37,264 nt of DNA from NCBI GenBank assembly GCA_937138495.1, contig CAKZPE010000031.1, positions 1 through 37,264 on the forward strand, given 5' to 3'. Made by a program: the position numbers and the translations under genes. Of this stretch, positions 1-8,125 are shown in pieces. Source of the stretch: an uncultured Oceanospirillaceae bacterium (lineage in GTDB: Bacteria > Pseudomonadota > Gammaproteobacteria > Pseudomonadales > Balneatricaceae). The notes beneath the pieces are model-generated. The model searched no databases. It was given only the letters and a program-made list of their open reading frames with translations, and was not told the origin of the DNA. Position 1 is the stretch's first letter; each line of letters begins with the position of its first letter.

Positions 1-243
1 GTGGATAATCCGGAGCTGGTATGGTTCGTGATGCTTGTGGCCATGGCCTTGCAAACCTCGTTCCTCACCCCGCCGGTGGGCTTTGCACTGTTCTATCTGA
101 AAGGTGTGTGCCCACCAAACGTAAAGATTACGGATATCTATAAAGGGGTAACACCCTTTATTATTCTGCAGCTCACAGGCTTGCTGATCCTGGTCTTTTG
201 GCCGCAACTGGTGCTCTGGCTGCCCGCTGCCGCATATGGCTGA
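1..243 (+). CDS. TRAP transporter large permease (DctM type), C-terminal end only
   Basis: This is the last 80 residues of a large membrane permease subunit of a tripartite ATP-independent periplasmic transporter, which imports organic acids with a sodium gradient. The visible part carries the family's near-C-terminal motif TPPVGFALFYLKGV followed by one last hydrophobic helix (about residues 51-76). The 5' end of the gene, and presumably the small permease and binding protein, lie left of the window. The stop (241-243) overlaps the ATG of the next gene (236), so the two are probably co-transcribed and translationally coupled. The substrate cannot be read from this fragment. Confidence 0.85.
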   Translation: MDNPELVWFVMLVAMALQTSFLTPPVGFALFYLKGVCPPNVKITDIYKGVTPFIILQLTGLLILVFWPQLVLWLPAAAYG

Positions 244-1084
244 TATCGTGCTGGAGAAAGACCGGGCGGCTGTATATACTCAGCCGCTCACGCCAGCAGG
301 AAAGATGTTTCAGGAAAAGCACTGTATGAGTTCATTTGAAGTCAGCCGTTATCATGATGAATGGGGTCCTATTCATGTTCTCAGCGATAACGATAATATT
401 TATCTGACCTTCGGTAACGGCGGTGAACAGAGTGGCATGCAGGTTAGCCAGCCGGATCGGCTGTTGTTTCAGTATACCCAGTGCATGATGCTGGCATTGC
501 TGCTGACCCCTAAAGCCCGCCGGGCCACCCTGCTGGGTTTAGGCGCCGGTTCACTGGCTAAAGCGCTGTTGCTGGCGGATGACAGCCTGTCGCTGACGGT
601 GGTCGAGTTAAGGGAAAAAGTGGCACAGGCCGCCCGTGACTGGTTCTCTCTGCCGGATTCCCAACGGCTGACACTGCATATCGGCGATGCATTTCAGCAT
701 ATCCAGCAACCGCTTTTGCCGACCGGTCAGCAGGAGTTGCTCTTTGTTGACCTGTATCTGGATAACGGTTTACAGGATCAGTTGGTTGATCCTGCCTTTT
801 TACAGGCCAGTTATGACCATTTGTGCGATGAAGGTGTGATGGTCATTAACCTCTGGGATGAAGGCAAAGGCATTCTTCCTCTGTGCATGGACACCCTGCA
901 GGAAGTGTTCGGATCCCAGCCTTTACAGGCCAGTACTCAGGAAGGCAATGTCATCGTCTTTGTCGGCAAGGATATTCAGCTGGACCCTCACCCCCGGCGT
1001 TTACAGGCGCATGCCAAAACCTTGGGCAATGAGCTTGATGTTCCGCTGCAACGCTTGCTAAACCGCTTACAGGTGGTTGTTTAA
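236..1084 (+). CDS. Spermidine synthase-like (SpeE fold) methyltransferase-type protein
   Basis: A 282-aa protein with a class I Rossmann fold: a glycine-rich SAM/dcSAM loop (LLGLGAGSLAKALL, about residues 98-111), a following acidic strand end (VVELREKV) and a FVDLYLD segment at the usual catalytic position. Proteins of this kind are annotated as spermidine synthase-like, but many lack polyamine synthase activity, so the substrate is unknown. The ATG at 236 overlaps the TRAP permease stop and has no clear ribosome site. ATGs at 305 (behind AGGA) and 326 are alternatives; family conservation appears to begin near MSSFEVSRY at 326. It converges tail to tail with the MocR gene, overlapping by four bases. 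Confidence 0.75.
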   Translation: MADIVLEKDRAAVYTQPLTPAGKMFQEKHCMSSFEVSRYHDEWGPIHVLSDNDNIYLTFGNGGEQSGMQVSQPDRLLFQYTQCMMLALLLTPKARRATLLGLGAGSLAKALLLADDSLSLTVVELREKVAQAARDWFSLPDSQRLTLHIGDAFQHIQQPLLPTGQQELLFVDLYLDNGLQDQLVDPAFLQASYDHLCDEGVMVINLWDEGKGILPLCMDTLQEVFGSQPLQASTQEGNVIVFVGKDIQLDPHPRRLQAHAKTLGNELDVPLQRLLNRLQVVV

Positions 1085-2523
1085 CCGCTGTTTAGCATCA
1101 GTTTGATGATGGCTGTAAGCCGTGCCAGTGCCTGCTGATATTGTGTATCGCCGGAGGGAATCAGTACCAGCCGGATGTATTGCTTAAACCTTGGGGCCAG
1201 GCTGAAAACTTCACCGGGCAAAAAATCACAGTCCTGTTCCTTAGCCTGCCGGCGTACCTCTGTTACATCCACGTAGTCCGGTAACCGGATCCAGAGTGCA
1301 TATCCTCCGCTGGGGGATGTAATTTCAATGTGTGGCCCCAGTTCTGATTTCAGTAACGCACTGGCTTCATCAAGACATGCTTTCATCTGTGCACGCCAGT
1401 TGCGTAACTGGCTGTTAAAGCGCGACCCGTTGAGATAGTTGGCCAGAGCTTTCTGGCGGAAATACGGCCCGCTGATCTGACTGATTGCCACCTGAGTCAT
1501 ATAGGCATCCCGGAAGCGCCCCGGCAGACACCAGCCCAGCCGTTCACTGTCGCCAACAATCTTGGATATAGAACTGACCAGCATGCACCAGCCGTCGGTG
1601 TCATAACCGATCACCGGTTTAGGGCTGGCCTCAGAAAAGTTAAGACTGGCGCAGATATCATCTTCAATCACCGGAATCTTCAGGGCATTGGCCCAGTTCG
1701 CAATGTCCCGCTTATAGTCATCGCTGATGGTTACCCCCGTGGGATTGTGGCATATAGGGTTAATAATCAGTGCTGCGATATCACCACTGTGCATTACGGC
1801 TTTCAGTGACGCATAATCCGGACCTGCCGGTGTCATGGGCACTTCAACCGCGTTTAACCTGAGCTGGCCCAGTAATGCCAGGTAGCCGGGAAATGCCGGA
1901 GTGGGTACGGCAACATTGTCTCCGGGCCGACACACCACCCGCAGGGCGTGCTCCATCGCATGCTGGCATCCGCTGGTGATCTGTATCCGGGTTGAATCCA
2001 GTGATACGTCCCGCCGGGAATATAAACGGCAAAGGGCTTCCCGTAATGGCAGGTAGCCGGCGGAGCTTTCCATCCCCCGTCTTGATGGCTGCAACAGCAC
2101 TTTATGGTAATGACGCTGAAAAGACCGGAACATCTCCAGTTCAGGGGAAAGTACCATATTGATAAACTGGCCATTGGCCTGGCCGTTAAGGATTGATGCA
2201 TCCAGCCACTTCTGAGCCTGTACGGCTAATCCCGGTGCGGCTTTGAACGGCTCGAAAGGCTGATAGCTTGCCGGTGCAGCCTGGGGCTGAAAGCACACGC
2301 GGACGCCCTGCCTGGGCTGACGACTGATCAGCCCCTGTTGTTCCAGTGTATCCAGCACGCTGCGAATCGTATTGATGCTGACATGATAGTCGCTTGCCAA
2401 CTGCCTGACCGGGGCTAAGCGGGTGCCGTGAGCCAGTGCACCGTTACGGATCTGTTGCTCAATGTTTCCGGCGATTTGCAGGTATTGCGGCTGCTCTGTG
2501 GTGTTTCCGGCAAGTTGATTCAT
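1081..2523 (-). CDS. MocR-family regulator (GntR HTH fused to class I aminotransferase)
   Basis: A 480-aa two-domain regulator. Residues about 10-80 form a GntR winged helix (YLQIAGNIEQQIRNG, then VSINTIRSVLDTLEQQGLI). The rest is a type I PLP aminotransferase fold with the INPICHNPTGV and IEDDICA segments, the PLP lysine motif SSISKIVGDSERLGW and a late arginine in GGYALWIRLP. MocR proteins use PLP, often with an amino compound, as the signal that switches a neighbouring gene. The divergent neighbour here is a LysE-type exporter, so an amino acid or amine efflux switch is likely. The intergenic direct repeat (2609-2650) is a candidate binding site. The exact ligand is unknown. Confidence 0.88.
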   Translation of the reverse strand: MNQLAGNTTEQPQYLQIAGNIEQQIRNGALAHGTRLAPVRQLASDYHVSINTIRSVLDTLEQQGLISRQPRQGVRVCFQPQAAPASYQPFEPFKAAPGLAVQAQKWLDASILNGQANGQFINMVLSPELEMFRSFQRHYHKVLLQPSRRGMESSAGYLPLREALCRLYSRRDVSLDSTRIQITSGCQHAMEHALRVVCRPGDNVAVPTPAFPGYLALLGQLRLNAVEVPMTPAGPDYASLKAVMHSGDIAALIINPICHNPTGVTISDDYKRDIANWANALKIPVIEDDICASLNFSEASPKPVIGYDTDGWCMLVSSISKIVGDSERLGWCLPGRFRDAYMTQVAISQISGPYFRQKALANYLNGSRFNSQLRNWRAQMKACLDEASALLKSELGPHIEITSPSGGYALWIRLPDYVDVTEVRRQAKEQDCDFLPGEVFSLAPRFKQYIRLVLIPSGDTQYQQALARLTAIIKLMLNSG

Positions 2524-2608
2524 ATGAGAACGGCTTCTGAACAGTGGATGTTATGTCGCTGGCTTTTTGTATGCTGTCAGCGCTTATCGAGTATGCAAAG
2601 CAATAATC

Positions 2609-2650
2609 TCTGTGTCCATTAATTATTATTATTCGTGTGTCTGTGTCCAT
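2609..2650. promoter_or_regulatory. Candidate MocR operator: 11-bp direct repeat 31 bp apart
   Basis: TCTGTGTCCAT occurs at 2609-2619 and again, identically, at 2640-2650, in the gap between the MocR regulator and the divergent LysE exporter. The 31-bp start-to-start distance is about three helical turns, which puts both copies on the same DNA face. Direct repeats at such spacing are the known binding mode of MocR regulators such as GabR. The AT-rich stretch between the copies could hold a promoter element. Confidence 0.5.
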
Positions 2651-2704
2651 GCGTCTGACAGGTCCTATACTGATTACTCATTAAAACCTGAGCCGGAACG
2701 TTCC

Positions 2705-3307
2705 ATGTCTACAAATCTTGAGTTGCTGATGCCCTTTGTTCTGGTTGCCTACACTATGTGGGCAACACCGGGGCCGAATAATATGATGCTGGTATATTCC
2801 GGGGCTAAGTTTGGTGTACGCGCTACCCTGCCACATATTTTTGGCATTCTGGCCGGCACCGTGCTGCTGAACTCTGTGGCAGTGCTGGGCCTGAAACCCC
2901 TGATCGACACCTGGCCACAAACCCTGCTGATTCTGAAAGTACTGGGCAGTGTGTGGCTGTGTATGATTGGCTGGAAAATGGCCACTGCCCGGCAGGCAAG
3001 CGGTGATAAACAGGTCGAAAAACCCATGCGGTTCATTATGGCTGTGTTGTTTCAGTTCGCTAACCCTAAGGCTATCAGCGCAACTTTGGCACTGGTGAGC
3101 CTTGTTCTGGTGGCCATTGAAGAGGATCCGCAGCTGATCTGGCTGGTATTGCTGATTATCCCACCACTGAGCTTTCTGTCGATTACCCCCTGGGCCGTTG
3201 CGGGCCGTGCAATTCGCCGGTTCTTATCGACGGAGCTGCGCTGGAAACTGTTTACCTGGTCAACCGGTGGCCTGACGGCAGGATGCGCGTTGTTTTTGTG
3301 GGTGTGA
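2705..3307 (+). CDS. LysE/RhtB-family amino acid exporter
   Basis: A 200-aa inner-membrane protein with about six hydrophobic helices and the family signature TPGPNNMMLVYSG near the N-terminus (about residues 20-32). LysE/RhtB proteins export amino acids or related small molecules by proton exchange. I place the start at the ATG at 2705, preceded by GGAA eight bases upstream. An upstream in-frame extension to 2567 is possible but would run across the intergenic repeat and is not hydrophobic. It is divergent from the MocR gene, its probable regulator. Length and motif are normal for the family; the substrate is unknown. Confidence 0.85.
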   Translation: MSTNLELLMPFVLVAYTMWATPGPNNMMLVYSGAKFGVRATLPHIFGILAGTVLLNSVAVLGLKPLIDTWPQTLLILKVLGSVWLCMIGWKMATARQASGDKQVEKPMRFIMAVLFQFANPKAISATLALVSLVLVAIEEDPQLIWLVLLIIPPLSFLSITPWAVAGRAIRRFLSTELRWKLFTWSTGGLTAGCALFLWV

Positions 3308-3319
3308 TACCGGTGTGTA

Positions 3320-3347
3320 ATGGTCAGTGATGTCTGTCACTGACCAT
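3320..3347. repeat. Perfect 11-bp inverted repeat downstream of lysE-like gene
   Basis: ATGGTCAGTGA (3320-3330) and its exact reverse complement (3337-3347) flank a six-base loop just after the exporter stop. Neither strand has a T-run after the stem, so it is not a typical rho-independent terminator. The arms share GTCAGTGA/TCACTGAC with the palindrome at 28769-28786. Confidence 0.6.
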
Positions 3348-3424
3348 GCAAGTGTCGTTCTGATAATTAACGGCAACCTGTTTAACCCTCGTAGCTACAG
3401 GTATTTCCTTGCACCGTCTTCTGA

Positions 3425-4324
3425 TTATTGTTGCGCATCACCCGCAGTTAACCTGTCACTGATAAAATCGATAAAGCAGCGCACTTTAAGCGGTAAGTAA
3501 TGGCTTTGCGGATAGACAATGTTGATGGGCATAAAGTCAGTTTCATATTCACTGAGCAGCTGGACTAACTCACCTCTTTTTAGATGCTCATCTACCATCC
3601 ATACCGGTATCTGTGTGATGCCCTGCCCGGCCAGCACAACCGCAAGGTTTGTTTCACCGTTATTGCTGCGAAATGCGCCGGATACTGCAACAGCATGTTC
3701 CGAGTCTGCTGTTCTGAAATGCCAGTTATTCAGTGCCTTGTTCAGCGTATAAACAATGCAGTCATGGTTTTTCAGGTCTTCAGGTACGGCGGGTGCACCC
3801 TTTCTGGCAATGTAGTCAGGTGACGCTACCAGTATCAGCGGGTTGCTGAATAGCGGTTTGGCAACGAGCGATGAGTCTTCAAGTTTACGGGCCCTTATCG
3901 CCAGATCAATGCCCTCCGAAATGAGATCCAGATGCCTTTCTTCCAGTGGCATATCAATCTCAATATCAGGATAACGTGCGAGAAATTCCGGTATTAAGGG
4001 TGCCAGTACCAGACGGACAAAAGGTATCGGTGCTGTAATCCGCAACACCCCTTTTGGTGTGGCTGTCCGGGAGCGGACGCTGGCTTCCATCTCATCGATT
4101 TCACTTAACACTGCCAGGCAGTGCTGAAAGTAATCATTGCCCGCTTCCGTGAGGGACTGTTCCCTGCTGCTGCGGTTGATCAGTTTTACGCCCAGCTTTT
4201 GCTCCAGTGCTGCTACTTTTTTACTGGCTGTTGCCTGGGTACTGTTTTGTTCCCGTGCCGCTGCGGAAAAGCTGCCTGTCTGAATCACCCGGACAAAGAT
4301 CCGCATGGCTGATAGCTGATCCAT
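3425..4324 (-). CDS. LysR-family transcriptional regulator (CrgA-like)
   Basis: A 299-aa LysR protein: N-terminal winged helix with recognition region SFSAAAREQNSTQATASKKV (residues 18-37) and a full periplasmic-binding-like effector domain (VLRITAPIPFVRLVLAPLIP at about residues 93-112). The effector layout matches the large CrgA/DhcR-like subgroup common in proteobacteria. It is divergent from an NTF2-like gene across 134 bp, the usual arrangement for a LysR gene and its target. The inducer is unknown. Start ATG at 4324 matches the family N-terminus (MDQLSAMRIF). Confidence 0.87.
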   Translation of the reverse strand: MDQLSAMRIFVRVIQTGSFSAAAREQNSTQATASKKVAALEQKLGVKLINRSSREQSLTEAGNDYFQHCLAVLSEIDEMEASVRSRTATPKGVLRITAPIPFVRLVLAPLIPEFLARYPDIEIDMPLEERHLDLISEGIDLAIRARKLEDSSLVAKPLFSNPLILVASPDYIARKGAPAVPEDLKNHDCIVYTLNKALNNWHFRTADSEHAVAVSGAFRSNNGETNLAVVLAGQGITQIPVWMVDEHLKRGELVQLLSEYETDFMPINIVYPQSHYLPLKVRCFIDFISDRLTAGDAQQ

Positions 4325-4458
4325 CTTAGTATTCTCTATTGGAATATAAGCTATGCATTTTATCTGGATTCTATTCGATTATCACGATGTATATGATGAC
4401 GATCTCTGTGCTGTCGCTATCGGCACGGCAGAACTGATATTCACCCAGAGAGGTTTAC

Positions 4459-4863
4459 ATGACAGCGATTACACATACCAAAGCAGATATCCGGGCTGCT
4501 ATGGATCACCTGATAGACCGTGCCACCCACTTTGACACTGATGCCCTGTACAGCATCTACCATGATGACTTTCATACCACGCTGGTTATGCCGGACAGTC
4601 AGGTACAGACCTTCAGCAAACAGGCGTTTATTGACCATTTTGCGGAACAGGCACAAAACAACCCGGTGCCGCTGAACCCCTGGGCAGACTGGCATGACTT
4701 TCATATTCTTGGCGACAGCGCGGTATGTGTACTCAGCAGAATACACAGCGGTATGAACGGTGATGAAATGAAGCTCCTCTGCAATATAGAGCTGCGCTTT
4801 GAAGATAACCGCTGGCAGGTACTGCGCGAACAAATCTTCCTGAGGCCCTTATCTGAAGGCTGA
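4459..4863 (+). CDS. NTF2-like (SnoaL-type) small protein
   Basis: A 134-aa protein with the alpha-plus-beta pattern of the NTF2-like fold: an N-terminal helix pair, LYSIYHDDFHTTLVMP, and C-terminal strands ending in RFEDNRWQVLREQIFLRP. Members are small enzymes or ligand-binding proteins with a cone-shaped pocket, so the specific role cannot be stated. The start is supported by GAGAGG five bases before the ATG. Divergence from the LysR gene suggests LysR control. It ends at the hairpin 4874-4895 shared with the convergent pseudogene. Confidence 0.7.
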   Translation: MTAITHTKADIRAAMDHLIDRATHFDTDALYSIYHDDFHTTLVMPDSQVQTFSKQAFIDHFAEQAQNNPVPLNPWADWHDFHILGDSAVCVLSRIHSGMNGDEMKLLCNIELRFEDNRWQVLREQIFLRPLSEG

Positions 4864-4873
4864 TCTGTACCAA

Positions 4874-4895
4874 AAAGCAGCCATCAGGCTGCTTT
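4874..4895 (-). terminator. Rho-independent terminator, mainly for the minus strand
   Basis: AAAGCAGCC and GGCTGCTTT form a perfect 9-bp stem around ATCA. On the minus strand the stem ends in a run of five T, directly downstream of the truncated peroxidase. It may also stop the convergent NTF2-like gene. Confidence 0.75.
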
Positions 4896-4928
4896 GCACA
4901 GGTGTATATAAATCAGACGTAACTGTAA

Positions 4929-5697
4929 TTACGCCGGATCCGGCCGTGGAGTGCGGTTGGTTGATGGCGGCAACTGCGGCAGCTTAAAGCTTGGCTGGTC
5001 ACCGGTCAGGGTTTTCAGGAAGGCTACAATTTCGTCGGTTTCTTCCTGTTTAAGCGCTTTGCCCAATTGTAGCTCTGCCATAATATTAACTGCTTCTTCA
5101 AGGCTCCAGATTGCGCCGTCATGGAAGTACGGATAGGTTAATTCTACGTTGCGCAGCGTCGGCACTTTGAATTTAAAGCGGTCAATCTCCTGACCGGTTA
5201 CCGCTGAAAGTCCGGCGGCCGGGTTGTCCGTTTTATAGGGTTTAACCAGTCCCATTTTTTGAAATGAGTTGCCGCCCACCGCCTGACCGTTATGGCAGGC
5301 AGTGCAGCCGGTCGATTTAAAACGTTCATAGCCTGCTTTAGCGGTTGCCGAAATGGCGTTGCTGTCACCTTTGAGATAACGGTCGAACGGCGCATTAGGC
5401 GTCACCAGGGTTTCCTCAAAAGCAGCAATGGCATCAGTTACCTGAGCAATTTCGATTGTGTCTGCAGCGTATATCGCGCTGAAGGATGCTTTGTACTGAG
5501 GAATGGTATCCAGCACTTCAACGGCCAGCCGGTGGCTGAAGCCCATTTCAATGGGATTGGCGATGGGCCCGCCGGCCTGTTCCTGCAGATCTTTGGCGCG
5601 TCCGTCCCAAAACTGAGCAATGTTAAGGCTGCTGTTGAGTACGGTAGGCGCATTGATTGGGCCAAGCGTCCAGTTATGCCCGATAGACAATTCAGCA
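4929..5697 (-). pseudogene. Cytochrome c peroxidase (MauG/CcpA family), 5' end lost to an IS256 element
   Basis: The remaining 253 codons encode the C-terminal two thirds of a periplasmic dihaem peroxidase: SIGHNWTLGPINAPTVLN, FWDGRAKDLQ, and the second haem site CTACH inside GCTACHNGQAVGG. Intact members are about 330-350 aa and begin with a signal peptide and a first CXXCH haem site; both are missing. At about 5695-5698 the coding sequence stops matching the family, and the plus strand instead encodes the end of an IS256 transposase. Without export signal and high-potential haem the product cannot be a working peroxidase. The downstream terminator is still in place, so the loss looks fairly recent. 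Confidence 0.85.
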
Positions 5698-5823
5698 CGA
5701 AAGGTGATCTATCTGGCGATTCAGGATGCCTCCAAAAAATGGACGATGCCCATCAAAAACTGGAAGGCGGCCCTGAACCGCTTTATGATTGAATTTGAAG
5801 ATCGTTTAACGGATTGCATTTAA
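5698..5823 (+). pseudogene. IS256-family transposase, C-terminal fragment
   Basis: From 5698 the plus strand reads RKVIYLAIQDASKKWTMP and continues to a stop at 5823 with WKAALNRFMIEFEDR, which is the conserved C-terminus of IS256-family transposases. Only about 41 codons survive; the catalytic DDE part is gone. The fragment abuts the broken peroxidase gene. A deletion after insertion must have removed the left part of the element together with the start of the peroxidase gene. Confidence 0.8.
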
Positions 5824-5830
5824 CCCTGGC

Positions 5831-5856
5831 AGTTACACTGAATTAATTACAGGGTC
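5831..5856 (+). mobile_element. Putative right terminal inverted repeat of the IS256 remnant
   Basis: Immediately after the transposase stop the sequence reads AGTTACACTGAATTAATTAC then AGGGTC. Its reverse complement begins GACCCTGTAATTAATTC, which resembles the outer ends of IS256-group elements as I recall them. No matching left end exists in the window, so the element cannot move. Confidence 0.55.
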
Positions 5857-5870
5857 TTTAAGGAGTGATA

Positions 5871-6176
5871 ATGCCCATCAAAATACATCTTTTACTGTCA
5901 ATTCTAACTCAGATCGGATTAATAGTTGGAACCCCTTTATTTGGGATTTTTTTATTTGGTAATTCGGCGATTACATTTATAACAATGATTTTTTTTGCTT
6001 TTGCTTTTTTCTTTGTTGCTCGATTTGTTTTTTGCTCTCTTATCCCGGCGAAGTGTCCTAATGTTAACTGCGGCAATATTCAGTCATACCAAGAAAGATC
6101 AAAACCACTTATTTATGTGTGCCGAGAATGTAAATATGAACATGTAACATGCGTCTCTGAAGGGGACGAGTGCTAA
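5871..6176 (+). CDS. Small membrane protein with C-terminal zinc-ribbon-like cysteines
   Basis: A 101-aa protein of unknown function. Residues about 5-60 form two hydrophobic helices rich in Phe and Ile. The tail has CPNVNCG and CREC, a four-cysteine pattern (CX4C...CX2C) that could hold zinc. The start is the ATG at 5871, behind a strong AAGGAG five bases upstream. The DNA is clearly more AT-rich than its neighbours and the gene directly follows the IS256 end, so it is probably an acquired passenger. No related gene is seen nearby. Confidence 0.55.
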   Translation: MPIKIHLLLSILTQIGLIVGTPLFGIFLFGNSAITFITMIFFAFAFFFVARFVFCSLIPAKCPNVNCGNIQSYQERSKPLIYVCRECKYEHVTCVSEGDEC

Positions 6177-6216
6177 AGAAAACATCATATTTTACGTTTG
6201 AAATAAGTCGCGTAAT

Positions 6217-6580
6217 TTATACTACTTCTCTCGAGCCTTGTTGCTCTGCACATTTTTCCCTCAGCATTTCCCTGAACGCAACGACCGCAGGAGTGATCTG
6301 CTTTCTGCCTGGGCAGAGTAAGTAAAGCGCTGCCGGCGGCGACTGAAAATCTTCAAATAACTGAACTAACCTTCCCTGCTTTAAATCGGCTGCTATATCG
6401 ATGTGGGAGCGATAAGCAATGCCCTTTCCGGCAACGGCCCGGCGGCGCACGATGTCGGTATCGTTGCTGATCCGGTTACTGTTGACTTTAACCCGGTGCT
6501 TACCCGCTTCTCCGCTGTACTTTCACTGATTAAACAGCCGCCCGCCGAGCCGGTATACCCTGTTGCTCACGGCGATAGGC
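6217..6580 (-). pseudogene. LysR-family regulator, C-terminal remnant with a nonsense codon
   Basis: The last part of a LysR effector domain is readable on the minus strand: GEAGKHRVKVNSNRISND, DIVRRRAVAGKGIAYRS, QGRLVQLFEDF and the end PAVVAFREML. Directly upstream in the same frame, RLFNQ is followed by TGA where the family has tryptophan, then KYSGEAGKHR continues. The HTH and most of the effector domain are absent. This is a dead gene next to the IS scar; the upper boundary, near 6580, is approximate. Confidence 0.7.
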
Positions 6581-6690
6581 CAGGATGCCGAAGAGCGTTT
6601 CGACCTGGATCTGAACACTGCAATTGATATTTATGAAGCCAGGACGCAGAGAAAACCCTGCGGTGGTGGAAGGCTTTGAGCCTTAAATAG
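6581..6690 (+). other. Unassigned short gene remnant
   Basis: Reading plus strand from about 6571, AIGQDAEERFDLDLNTAIDI is open and looks protein-like. The frame ends early, while the neighbouring frame continues with TLRWWKALSLK to a stop at about 6690. This looks like the frameshifted tail of a lost gene, but I cannot assign a family. Confidence 0.25.
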
Positions 6691-6694
6691 CAAA

Positions 6695-6725
6695 AAGCCC
6701 TTTAGTCAGCCGGACTAAAGGGCTT
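6695..6725 (-). terminator. Rho-independent terminator of the dmdA-like operon
   Basis: AAGCCCTTTAGTC and its exact complement GACTAAAGGGCTT form a 13-bp stem with a five-base loop. The minus strand continues with a T-run. It lies 26 bp beyond the malonyl-CoA decarboxylase stop and closes the six-gene operon. Confidence 0.9.
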
Positions 6726-6750
6726 GTACATGAAAGCGTATGTGTATGAA

Positions 6751-8115
6751 TTACTTCTTCTGTTTGTTCAGCGCTGAAGACAGAGCAATATCCCCGTTGC
6801 CGGTATACCCCTGGCTGCGGGCTTCAATGTGCGGCAGTTCATACAGGTAGTTTACCATCAGCCCCAGTGACTGTTGCAGGCCCTTTTCTGACTGATCCGC
6901 CAGCCAGTTAATGCGGGCAAGCTGGGCGCCGTTGGTCAGGTGAAAGTGGGCCACCGGGTCTCTGACAAAGGGGGCGTACCGGGGATGCTTCGCTTCAGTG
7001 AAGTACGCAAGTGCCAGAGGCTCTATCTGCTCTTTCAGGGCATCCCGTTCGGTCTGATCCGCCTGTACCAGTTGCTGGCGTAACTGCTCAGCGGTGCCGC
7101 TGAATGCCAGCGCCTGCTGTTCTTCTTCACTGAGATTATCCAGCCACTGGGTAAAGCCCGGCACCGGAGAAAGCGTTGCAAACTGCTTCAGCTGGGGGAA
7201 ATCATGCTGCAGCTGATTTACAACCCGCTTAATCAGGAAGTTGCCCAGGCTGATGCCACGCAGACCCTTCTGTGTGTTGGAAATAGAATAGAAGATTGCG
7301 CTGTCAGCCTGGTTCAGATCCGCCAGTGGCGCGTCTTCATCCAGCAGGGCCTGCACGTTACCTGCCAGCCCTTCTACCAGCGCCACTTCGACAAATATTA
7401 ATGGCTCGTTAGGCATATTCGGGTGAAAGAATGCAAAGCAGCGGCGGTCAGAGTCGAGGCGATTTTTTAAGTCAGTCCAGCTCTGAATTTCGTGAACTGC
7501 TTCGTACTCAATCAGCTTTTCAAGGAGGTCGGCACCGGAGTGCCAGGTGATCTCTTCAAGCTGCAATAAACCTACGTCAAACCAACTGGTTAGGAGACGT
7601 TTTAAATCTTCTTCAAGAGGTTTTAAATGCGGGTGCTGGCGGCTGAGTTTGAGCAATTCTGCGCGCATATCAACAAGAAACTTTACCCCTTCCGGCAGCT
7701 CATTGAACTGGCGTAACAGGATCATTCTTGGCGGCTCCAGCTGATGCCGCAATTTACGGGTCAGTGCCGGGCGGCTGTCGCTGTCGGCTTCCTGCCAGTC
7801 CCGCATCAGTGCATGTAACTGCTGTTCCTGAATGTCGTACTTTTGACACAGCAGGGTAAAAAAAGTCACCCGGCCGGTTTCACTCAGTTCGAGATAGCAG
7901 CGGCCCAGTTGGGCAGTTCGGTTACGGGCTGCAACATCCCCCGCGCCGTCGATGCAGGCATCAATCCAGGTGAGGAGTTGTTCGTGATCACTGGTTTCCA
8001 GATCCGGTGTGAGGGTCAGGCTGTCCAGTGAGTCTTTATTGCCCAGTGCTTCCCGCCAGAGAGGCATCAGGTGCTGAATGGTTTTTTGCCAGAGGCTGCT
8101 TGGGTTATCGAGCAC
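6751..8115 (-). CDS. Malonyl-CoA decarboxylase
   Basis: A 454-aa enzyme that decarboxylates malonyl-CoA to acetyl-CoA. The N-terminal half is the helical oligomerisation domain. The C-terminal half is the GNAT-like catalytic domain with the family blocks GLRGISLGNFLIKRVV, FATLSPVPGF and DPVAHFHLTNGAQL, and the late MVNYLYEL. The serine in the TLSP block and the histidine in the AHFHL block are at the expected catalytic sites. The start is a GTG at 8115 with AGGA seven bases upstream, 10 bp after the ligase stop, so it is the last gene of the operon. In the operon it could turn a C3-CoA intermediate into acetyl-CoA. Methylmalonyl-CoA or simple malonate use cannot be excluded. Confidence 0.93.
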   Translation of the reverse strand: MLDNPSSLWQKTIQHLMPLWREALGNKDSLDSLTLTPDLETSDHEQLLTWIDACIDGAGDVAARNRTAQLGRCYLELSETGRVTFFTLLCQKYDIQEQQLHALMRDWQEADSDSRPALTRKLRHQLEPPRMILLRQFNELPEGVKFLVDMRAELLKLSRQHPHLKPLEEDLKRLLTSWFDVGLLQLEEITWHSGADLLEKLIEYEAVHEIQSWTDLKNRLDSDRRCFAFFHPNMPNEPLIFVEVALVEGLAGNVQALLDEDAPLADLNQADSAIFYSISNTQKGLRGISLGNFLIKRVVNQLQHDFPQLKQFATLSPVPGFTQWLDNLSEEEQQALAFSGTAEQLRQQLVQADQTERDALKEQIEPLALAYFTEAKHPRYAPFVRDPVAHFHLTNGAQLARINWLADQSEKGLQQSLGLMVNYLYELPHIEARSQGYTGNGDIALSSALNKQKK

Positions 8116-8125
8116 GTAAAGATCC

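Noticed and set aside
5292..5792. 166-codon plus-strand frame across the peroxidase and IS junction
   Set aside because: Antisense to the peroxidase for most of its length; only the IS256 tail in another frame is real.
5698..5856. Functional insertion sequence
   Set aside because: Only the transposase C-terminus and one end repeat remain; no left end or catalytic residues.
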